Shown here piece after piece: positions 6,112-10,583 of a DNA stretch of 10,583 nucleotides; position 1 is the first letter of the stretch, and every line of letters starts with the position of its first letter. A program made the translations under genes and the position numbers. The stretch is from positions 1 through 10,583 of the forward strand of contig JAISAD010000093.1 of assembly GCA_031266895.1 (NCBI GenBank), written 5' to 3'. Under the pieces are notes generated by a model. The model had not been told where the DNA came from and made no database searches. It was given only the letters and a program-made list of their open reading frames with translations. The DNA is from Bacteroidales bacterium. Its GTDB lineage: Bacteria > Bacteroidota > Bacteroidia > Bacteroidales > WCHB1-69.

Positions 6112-7384
6112 GATACAACGCACCCAACAGCTCATTGACACGCTCGACGGTCAATACTTTAACCATAGCATAAGCAATGTAGTAGCGGCACTTTCTGGCT
6201 TCCCCGTGCATACGACCTCTCAAAAAAACGAAACATACAGGCAGGTGCAGCAGCTGGCGGAAGCCGGAGACAAAGCCGCCGTAATGCGGCTGCTCTACCA
6301 GTCCTACTCGGAAAACCTGCACAAAGCCATATCGCTGGCCATGGGCAACCCGAAAGCGGACGATAAATACTTTGACCTTACACAGCAATTTAAAGCCAAC
6401 ACAAGCCACTTTGCCGCCTTCAAGGCACAACAGGCTACTGAGGCCATTATGCAGGCCGACAGCCCTGAACAAATCAAAGCCCTGCTCAACACCTACAACC
6501 GATACCAGGCTGCCGAATACCAGGTAACTCTTATGAGAGCCACATCGGGCCGGCAGTTCCTGAAGTTCACCGCCGATGCTGCCCGAAACAAAATACTCCC
6601 CAATATCAAATGGCTGCCCTCCGTAAGCAAAAACAGGCGCGAGGAACACAAGCACTTTTACAACAAGGTATTTGCCAAAACTGACCCATTCTGGAGCCGC
6701 AACCAGCCCGGAAACCTCTGGGGCTGCAAATGCAGCTGGGTAGAAACCAGTGAGCCGACAGAGCAGCAAAAAGGCAGCCCGCTGCCTCCCGACACCCAAT
6801 CCTCAAGCGGCCTCGAAAGCAACCCCGCATTCACCGGCGAGCTATTTACCGACAGGGCGGGTTATATTGCAGGTGCAGGTAAGGCAGAACGCGAGCAGGC
6901 AGAAGCATTTTTAAAGCCACTTCAACAGCACTTTGACCAATACCTTAACTTAGCCAAACAACCCGAATATCGAAATGATTATTTAAACTTCGACTGGAAA
7001 AACGGCGGAATGATGGCGGTAAGCAATGAGCGCATAAAACAGGGACAATTCAATAAACAGGAAGAAAAGAAGTTTGATAAGGAATCAAACATGTGTAAAG
7101 TCTTGTTTGAAAATGGATTTTCAGTAGAATATTTGAAAGAAATCGAAAAGCGTTACGACATTATCGCCAATGGAAATCCAGCCGATTTAAAGAAAACGGC
7201 AAGCGCCAATCACATCGTTCACTATGCTAAAAAAGCAATAAGAAAGCAGGGGGCAGAACTTGTCGTATTTGAATTTGAAAACGAATCAAAGCAAATACAC
7301 GTTGAAATACAGGAGCTTATTAAACTAAACATTCACGGGCTCTATTATTTCTCAAGCGACAAAAGCAAGATTTATGAGTTTTAA
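6086..7384 (+). CDS. MuF head protein (gp30-like) with C-terminal toxin domain, expressed as portal fusion
   Basis: The given start is the first codon after the predicted frameshift. The frame is open from 6020 and has no ATG; the only conventional start is GTG at 6206, which lacks a ribosome-binding site. The 40 codons before it look protein-like (RTQQLIDTLDGQYFNHSISN). Counting from the GTG codon, residues ~60-181 form the MuF core, ending in REEHKHFYNKVF, KTDPFW and LWGCKCSW (C174, C176), matching the Mu F pattern 'R..H..l.g....ddpFW....P..gw.CrC'. MuF proteins are minor head components bound to the portal. After a linker, residues ~285-392 resemble CdiA-type tRNase toxin domains. In sum, a portal-bound minor head protein with a polymorphic toxin tail. 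The product is 432 residues after the slip, or 392 from the GTG. Confidence 0.82.
   Translation, partial: RIGAGNTRPIQRTQQLIDTLDGQYFNHSISNVVAALSGFPVHTTSQKNETYRQVQQLAEAGDKAAVMRLLYQSYSENLHKAISLAMGNPKADDKYFDLTQQFKANTSHFAAFKAQQATEAIMQADSPEQIKALLNTYNRYQAAEYQVTLMRATSGRQFLKFTADAARNKILPNIKWLPSVSKNRREEHKHFYNKVFAKTDPFWSRNQPGNLWGCKCSWVETSEPTEQQKGSPLPPDTQSSSGLESNPAFTGELFTDRAGYIAGAGKAEREQAEAFLKPLQQHFDQYLNLAKQPEYRNDYLNFDWKNGGMMAVSNERIKQGQFNKQEEKKFDKESNMCKVLFENGFSVEYLKEIEKRYDIIANGNPADLKKTASANHIVHYAKKAIRKQGAELVVFEFENESKQIHVEIQELIKLNIHGLYYFSSDKSKIYEF
7058..7384 (+). other. Toxin-like C-terminal domain of MuF (CdiA-type tRNase fold)
   Basis: MuF residues ~285-392 (counting from GTG 6206) carry the pattern I associate with CdiA C-terminal tRNase domains of the restriction-endonuclease-like fold. 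It has a helix 'CKVLFENGFSVEYL', then YDIIANGNPADLKK with candidate catalytic residues D318, D327 and K329. HYAKKAIRKQGAELVVFEF follows, and finally YYFSSDKSKIYEF. The DNA here is more A/T-rich than the MuF core, as expected for an exchangeable toxin module. MuF proteins with polymorphic toxin C-termini are a known phage family. No immunity gene lies directly downstream on the same strand. The assignment rests on motif recall, not on a profile search. Confidence 0.62.
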
Positions 7385-7391
7385 AATAGGA

Positions 7392-7411
7392 AAGCCGGAT
7401 TGCTCCGGCTT
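7392..7411. terminator. Bidirectional terminator-like hairpin between convergent operons
   Basis: AAGCCGGA, loop TTGC and TCCGGCTT form a perfect 8-bp stem starting 8 nt after the MuF stop. It lies between convergent genes, so it could end transcription from either side. On the plus strand the stem is followed by AACAAC, with no T-run. On the minus strand it is followed by a weak TTT and then an A/T-rich stretch. The rest of the gap to 7528 contains no gene; it holds one promoter-like box (7466-7473). Confidence 0.6.
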
Positions 7412-7465
7412 AACAACTGCCACGAACCTTTCGGCACGCGGCCAACTCTTATCTTATAATCGCTG

Positions 7466-7473
7466 CAAAAATA
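7466..7473 (-). promoter_or_regulatory. Promoter-like -7 box pointing leftward into the MuF 3' end
   Basis: The minus strand reads TATTTTTG, an exact TAnnTTTG match, followed by CAGCG as in the protease promoter (TACTTTTG then CAGCG). A weak ATTG lies 22 nt upstream. Transcription would run antisense to the MuF toxin domain. No open frame starts just downstream. It may be a remnant, an antisense RNA promoter or chance in an A/T-rich gap. Confidence 0.25.
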
Positions 7474-7528
7474 CAAAAAAAATCAATACACATAACAATC
7501 CTTTAATTTTACCTATCTTCATGAGATA

Positions 7529-7981
7529 TTAATTTTGAAATCTATCAATTATCCTGCAGGAATACTCCTCCACGCTATCCACAAGCCTCTCGTGATTATG
7601 ATTGGTGATGCTTTGGGTGCGTTCAAACAGGAACGCGCTGCCGGCATCAAAAAGCATAAGATGCTGGTAAAGCACATCGGGCAAATTCAGATAATTAAGC
7701 ATCTCGCTCTCCTTAGGAGAATAGTCGGCGGTCTGCCCGTACCAGTTGGTTACAATGTGGATGCGCACCACCGGCAGCGCCGTCTGCTCATCTTCCGTCA
7801 ACTTATCCCACACAATAGGATTAAACTCCACAAAAATAGCCGGACACTGAAATTTGGCCTCCTGCTCCAAAAATTCTACCTGCCGATTCCACAGGTCAAA
7901 ATGCTTGAATACAGGCTGATTGCCGGCGTCCAAAATCCCCTTAATTCTGTTTTTGATTTCTAAATACAATTCTTTTCTCAT
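7529..7981 (-). CDS. Putative tail completion protein (gp37-like position)
   Basis: This 150-residue protein starts MRKELYLEIKNRI and has an N-terminal helix, then a mixed alpha/beta body. The central strand PVVRIHIVTNWYG and the closing region VEEYSCRIIDRFQN fit the general plan of phage tail-completion or tail-terminator proteins ('..V.I.I.T....' with helical ends). Its place directly after a gpG-like gene supports a head-tail joining role. I do not recognise a specific family. It is soluble and has no signal peptide. It is the last gene of the right-hand minus operon, 5 nt after its neighbour, and ends at the convergent gap. Confidence 0.55.
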   Translation of the reverse strand: MRKELYLEIKNRIKGILDAGNQPVFKHFDLWNRQVEFLEQEAKFQCPAIFVEFNPIVWDKLTEDEQTALPVVRIHIVTNWYGQTADYSPKESEMLNYLNLPDVLYQHLMLFDAGSAFLFERTQSITNHNHERLVDSVEEYSCRIIDRFQN

Positions 7982-7986
7982 GTCTC

Positions 7987-8499
7987 TTAATTTTTAATTG
8001 CTTTTTGCAACTCCTCTTCCAGTCTTTCCATAATCATATCTCCCAGTTCTTCGGTGTAGCCCATAAATTGCCGTTTCGGCATGATAAAGCCGGCGCCACG
8101 TCCGGCACGAAGCCCCTCGTTATGCACTCTGCCGTAGGGTTCTGTTGATTCAAATGAGCTTGGATTAGTCCAGATAACCACATGCTCGCTGTTACTCTCT
8201 TTTACTTCAATAGAGTGGCGCAGTAAGCCCGTGCCTACCAGTGTAAGCGGATTGCCTGCTTTCGGCAATGCCACCTCTTGTCCTTTTCTTGCCCCTTTTG
8301 TTATGATATGGTAATTTTTGGGGTTGGTAAGCCGCTTGGCGCGTGGCCACCCCTGCCCGTCCCACCCCTGAGCGTCAAACCTGCCCTTATAGTACTCTAC
8401 TGCCACACTGCCCACAATCGCCGGCGCCATCTCATTAAAGTAATCGTTAAATTGAATAGATAGCGCTTTTAAACATTCTTCAAACTGCTCCGCTGTCAT
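7987..8499 (-). CDS. Phage virion morphogenesis protein (Mu gpG-like)
   Basis: This 170-residue protein of the phage tail completion/virion morphogenesis family (Mu gpG, P2 gpS-like) has the typical chain of short motifs: WDGQGWPRAKR (about 46-56), NPLTLVGTGLLRHSIEV (about 83-99, the 'L..tG.L..Si' motif), then a strand with HVVIWTN. YGRVHNEG ('YA.iHq.G') and MPKRQFMGYTEEL ('PaR.flg') follow. The C-terminal helix is acidic/basic (MERLEEELQKAIKN). Family members help assemble heads and tails in Mu-like phages. The start lies 2 nt after the stop of the previous gene, so the pair is coupled. Confidence 0.85.
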   Translation of the reverse strand: MTAEQFEECLKALSIQFNDYFNEMAPAIVGSVAVEYYKGRFDAQGWDGQGWPRAKRLTNPKNYHIITKGARKGQEVALPKAGNPLTLVGTGLLRHSIEVKESNSEHVVIWTNPSSFESTEPYGRVHNEGLRAGRGAGFIMPKRQFMGYTEELGDMIMERLEEELQKAIKN

Positions 8500-8501
8500 G
8501 G

Positions 8502-8753
8502 CTATAATTCGAGTTTTAATTGATTGTTTTCTCTTTTTTCTTCTATTTTGTTTGCTTCCCGAGCTATTTCAGCATCTATATCCGATATCGAATTAATGAT
8601 TTTCATATAACTTCCGTAGCTAATGGGATAAACCGGATATATAAACTTGCGCCAAACACCCTTATAAGTAGTCAACTCATAATCATAGTAACTGTTGGTT
8701 ATCTCTATGATTTTTTTGTGCATCCTGTACTTATTGATATTATTGTATGCCAT
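8502..8753 (-). CDS. Small phage protein, unknown function
   Basis: This 83-residue, Tyr/Ile/Asn/Lys-rich protein (MAYNNINKYRMHKKIIEITN...) has an aromatic centre, GVWRKFIYPVYPISYGSYM, and a charged C-terminal helix with coiled-coil character (DAEIAREANKIEEKRENN). Codon use is more A/T-rich than in the gpG-like gene. From memory, short proteins with 'VWRkfIYPvYPIsY' occur in Bacteroidetes Mu-like phages without assigned function. Tight spacing on both sides (2 and 9 nt) shows it is part of the operon. Confidence 0.7.
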   Translation of the reverse strand: MAYNNINKYRMHKKIIEITNSYYDYELTTYKGVWRKFIYPVYPISYGSYMKIINSISDIDAEIAREANKIEEKRENNQLKLEL

Positions 8754-8762
8754 AATGTGCTG

Positions 8763-9140
8763 CTATTTTAACATTAAATGCTCCACTAGCGTATCCCTGC
8801 GCGCGGAAACCTGAGATTTTAAAATGGATAGCTGGCGGTCAAATTCAAGCGTTAAGTCAAACAAAAACACCAGAATTTCAGTATTGTCTCTATATAAAGT
8901 CTCAAGAGGCGCAATAACAAACCTCGACATCGCCCAATACATGGAAAGCGACAGCCGGACAGTAATGGGATAATTTGTAGCAAATTCACGCTGCATCAGT
9001 CTCACATGCAACCCTTCAAGCGCATCAATGGCACAAAGAACTACAGGCTCGGATTGATACAGCATAGTAAGCGCCTTGTCAACTAGGAAGCGCATCCTTA
9101 TATACCCCTCTTTATCTAATTTTATTCGTATTGTTCTCAT
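8763..9140 (-). CDS. Helical phage protein, unknown function
   Basis: This 125-residue, mostly helical protein has a short N-terminal strand (MRTIRIKLDKEG), then long amphipathic helices: FLVDKALTMLYQ, AIDALEGLHVRLMQ, LSMYWAMSRFVIAPLETLY and LEFDRQLSILKSQVSARRD. No membrane segment is convincing and no domain is recognised. The beginning resembles the 29-residue product encoded just upstream (both read 'I-x-I-K-L' followed by charged residues), which could mean a duplicated start region. It is in the operon, 9 nt before the 83-aa gene. Confidence 0.7.
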   Translation of the reverse strand: MRTIRIKLDKEGYIRMRFLVDKALTMLYQSEPVVLCAIDALEGLHVRLMQREFATNYPITVRLSLSMYWAMSRFVIAPLETLYRDNTEILVFLFDLTLEFDRQLSILKSQVSARRDTLVEHLMLK

Positions 9141-9146
9141 ATAATA

Positions 9147-9236
9147 CTAATTTAAGATTTCCTCATACAAAAACTCAAGCAATCCCGTAATCGAGATCCA
9201 GTTGTCGCGTTTTATTTTCAGTTTGATTTTTATCAT
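9147..9236 (-). CDS. 29-residue small protein
   Basis: A short frame MIKIKLKIKRDNWISITG... ends EFLYEEILN and TAG 6 nt before the ATG at 9140. It starts with ATG after an A/T-rich leader (AATTAAAATTATTTC). Basic N-terminal and acidic C-terminal halves look like a real small protein rather than noise. It fills most of the 153-nt space between the methyltransferase stop and the 125-aa gene; the other ~60 nt hold no gene I can support. It may be a leader or coupling peptide for the 125-aa gene. Function is unknown. Confidence 0.5.
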   Translation of the reverse strand: MIKIKLKIKRDNWISITGLLEFLYEEILN

Positions 9237-9293
9237 TGAAATAATTTTAATTGCCTGTTAGCTGTTCGTTTTTATTCAATTCTTTAAACTTTT

Positions 9294-10013
9294 TTATTTC
9301 TGTTGAAAAAACAGGTTTTGACTCTGTTCATAATTCTCTATCTCTTTTTCCTCTCCCCTGTACCTGTTGATTCTGTCCTGTGCTATTTTGCAGTATTTTC
9401 CCTGCAATTCAAAGCCGATATAGTTGCGGTTGGTTTTAATGGCCGCAATTGCGGTTGTGCCGCTTCCGAAAAAGCAGTCTAAAACGATGTTGTTTTCGCT
9501 GGTGCTGTCTAAAATAAATTTCTCAAACAATTCTACAGGCTTTTGCGTGGGATGCAGTTTTGCGCCATTGGTTTTTGTTGCACCACTGTTGAACCCTTTT
9601 ACTGTAAAAACATTTTTCATTGAAATATCGCATTTCTTCAATTTGCCATGAAACATAATTAATTCATGCGACAGCCAGTAGTAATGCTGCACTCTTCCAT
9701 GCCATTTGTCCCATACAAGCAGGTTGTCAATCTTCATGTATTCTTGCGCTGTGTGATATAAAAGCGGGTATGTTCTGAAATCGCAGCATAAGTACAGGCA
9801 TCCGTCTTTTTTCAAAACTCTGTTCATCTGGAAAAACAGGCTTTCAAAGAAAGGCTTCATAATGACAAGGTCGCTGTATTCGCCCTTTTGTCCGTTGTGG
9901 GTTACACCAAGGAAATACGGCGGGTCGGCAACAATGCAGTCTATGGAGGCATCAGGCAGCTTTTTAATCAGTTCCAGACAATCGCCCTGTTGAATTGTGT
10001 TTAGCTTAATCAT
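9294..10013 (-). CDS. Orphan DNA methyltransferase, beta class (N6-adenine or N4-cytosine)
   Basis: This 239-residue SAM-dependent DNA methyltransferase has motif IV DPPY (30-33) near the N-terminus. The variable target-recognition region lies around 100-150, HPTQKPVEL (154-162) comes before motif I in LDCFFGSGTT (178-187), and GFE follows (200-202). This order, catalytic motif before SAM-binding motif, defines the beta class; DPPY allows adenine-N6 or cytosine-N4 specificity. The small size and the absence of a restriction gene nearby point to an orphan phage enzyme that protects phage DNA from host restriction or adjusts regulation. The target sequence cannot be read from the protein. The C-terminal tail is Gln/Glu/Asn-rich. 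Confidence 0.9.
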   Translation of the reverse strand: MIKLNTIQQGDCLELIKKLPDASIDCIVADPPYFLGVTHNGQKGEYSDLVIMKPFFESLFFQMNRVLKKDGCLYLCCDFRTYPLLYHTAQEYMKIDNLLVWDKWHGRVQHYYWLSHELIMFHGKLKKCDISMKNVFTVKGFNSGATKTNGAKLHPTQKPVELFEKFILDSTSENNIVLDCFFGSGTTAIAAIKTNRNYIGFELQGKYCKIAQDRINRYRGEEKEIENYEQSQNLFFQQK

Positions 10014-10043
10014 AGTCTTTCTTTCTATTGAATGTAAATTGCT

Positions 10044-10475
10044 TTAATTTTCCCAAACTTCAGAATTTAAATACATCTCTGCCAGTTTCGGCACAGTGCC
10101 GTTAGGGATATTCATCATGTATTTGCCGATGTAGTTGAAGGCGGCCGCCTGTTGCGCTGCCGGCATCCTGTTCCACCTGATTTCTGCCTTTTTTTTGCTG
10201 CTGTTGTCTTTGTGGCGGTTGCGGAACCATGACGCCCAAAAGTCGGCAAATGCAGGTGCAGACTGCAAGATCTCCTCTACCTTGCCGCCTTTTTGCCTGC
10301 CATAGATATTGTTGAGCGTCCCTATATTGCCGGGGATATTCATAAAGATATATCTTTCCTGCTCTTCCGACAGCGTCGCACCGCTAATATCCAGCAGCAC
10401 AATCTTTTCTCTGTCGTTAAACCCATAGATAATCGCACCATCAAAATTCTTGCTCGTGAATTGGAATTTTCTCAT
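10044..10475 (-). CDS. Phage protein with C-terminal 'YLN..W' module, unknown function
   Basis: This 143-residue protein has an N-terminal region (about 1-60) that looks beta-rich: FQFTSKNFDGAIIYGFNDREK and IVLLDISGATLS. A Lys/Arg-rich linker (NRHKDNSSKKKAEIRW) leads to a helical module. That module, RMPAAQQAAAFNYIGKYM ending in KLAEMYLNSEVWEN, resembles the short 'w..l....r..A...i..Y......ka..YLn...We' element found at the end of many phage replication or early-middle proteins. The function is not known. It precedes the methyltransferase by 30 nt in the same operon and starts 11 nt after the stop of the off-window gene. Confidence 0.65.
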   Translation of the reverse strand: MRKFQFTSKNFDGAIIYGFNDREKIVLLDISGATLSEEQERYIFMNIPGNIGTLNNIYGRQKGGKVEEILQSAPAFADFWASWFRNRHKDNSSKKKAEIRWNRMPAAQQAAAFNYIGKYMMNIPNGTVPKLAEMYLNSEVWEN

Positions 10476-10486
10476 GACCTATTATT

Positions 10487-10583
10487 TTACAATCTAAAAC
10501 TTAAAACCTTGCCCAATTCTATTACTATATCCCCTGGCTTAAATTCTACTTTAAGGCCGTTTGAAAAAAGTTGATAAGTTGGC
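10487..10583 (-). CDS. Partial CDS, C-terminal 31 residues, runs off right edge
   Basis: An open minus-strand frame enters from the right edge and stops at TAA 10487-10489, giving the end of a protein: PTYQLFSNGLKVEFKPGD..., ending VLSFRL. It has protein-like composition, and the next start follows 11 nt later, so it is probably the preceding gene of the operon. It is too short to identify. Confidence 0.5.
   Translation of the reverse strand, partial: PTYQLFSNGLKVEFKPGDIVIELGKVLSFRL

Noticed and set aside
5924..6799. Long minus-strand open frame (291 codons) opposite portal and MuF
   Set aside because: It lies wholly antisense to two well-supported genes, has a Phe/Cys/Val-rich composition without domains, and arises from codon bias of the plus-strand genes.
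9237..9336. -1 extension of the methyltransferase through its T-run, adding ~19 residues
   Set aside because: The register at TTT TTT CAA does not give a proper X XXY YYZ heptamer and no hairpin follows. The protein-like tail (EIKKFKELNKNEQL) is too short to weigh.
1..10583. CRISPR array, tRNA, rRNA or insertion sequence
   Set aside because: No regularly spaced repeats, cloverleaf, rRNA-like stretch or transposase was seen on either strand.

Overview
The window is a piece of a Mu-like (transposable, myovirus-type) prophage or phage from a Bacteroidetes host. The phage type is read from a set of Mu-family head genes: small and large terminase, a gp36-like protein (DUF1320), a DUF935/gp29-like portal, a MuF/gp30-like head protein, a gpG-like morphogenesis protein and a ClpP-type prohead protease with a C-terminal scaffold. 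The host is inferred from promoter elements of the TAnnTTTG type at the divergent promoter region, A-rich start regions, and a partial TadA gene that looks Bacteroidetes-like. No database search was possible.

Layout. (1) 1-1883, minus strand: ClpP-like protease/scaffold, a probable head decoration protein, then the first ~57 codons of a probable major capsid protein. That capsid frame runs directly into the C-terminal half of tadA, which continues off the left edge and also lacks one base. (2) 1884-2032: a divergent regulatory region with a perfect 13-bp inverted repeat and promoter-like boxes in both directions. (3) 2033-7384, plus strand: small terminase, large terminase, a small basic protein, gp36-like protein, portal and MuF. 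(4) 7385-7528: a convergent gap with a strong hairpin. (5) 7529-10583, minus strand: a block entered from the right, running from an off-window gene through a 143-aa protein, an orphan DNA methyltransferase, three small unknown proteins, the gpG-like protein and a possible tail-completion protein.

Most notable observation: the portal gene ends at a textbook -1 ribosomal frameshift signal. It consists of the heptamer T TTT TTC, a 6-nt spacer holding the portal stop codon, and a 7-bp all-G/C hairpin. The -1 frame is open straight into MuF, which has no convincing start codon of its own. This predicts an 875-aa portal-MuF fusion made alongside the 444-aa portal. The MuF C-terminus carries a domain resembling the CdiA-type tRNase (restriction-endonuclease-like) toxins. 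A small fraction of portal subunits could therefore carry MuF and its toxin tail.

How the genes work together: the terminase packages DNA through the portal ring. The protease and nested scaffold shape and mature the prohead built from the capsid and decoration proteins. MuF, gp36-like and gpG-like proteins finish the head and neck. The right-hand minus block supplies DNA modification and late-middle accessory functions. The capsid gene appears broken at the left edge, so this copy is either a decayed prophage or an assembly chimera there.
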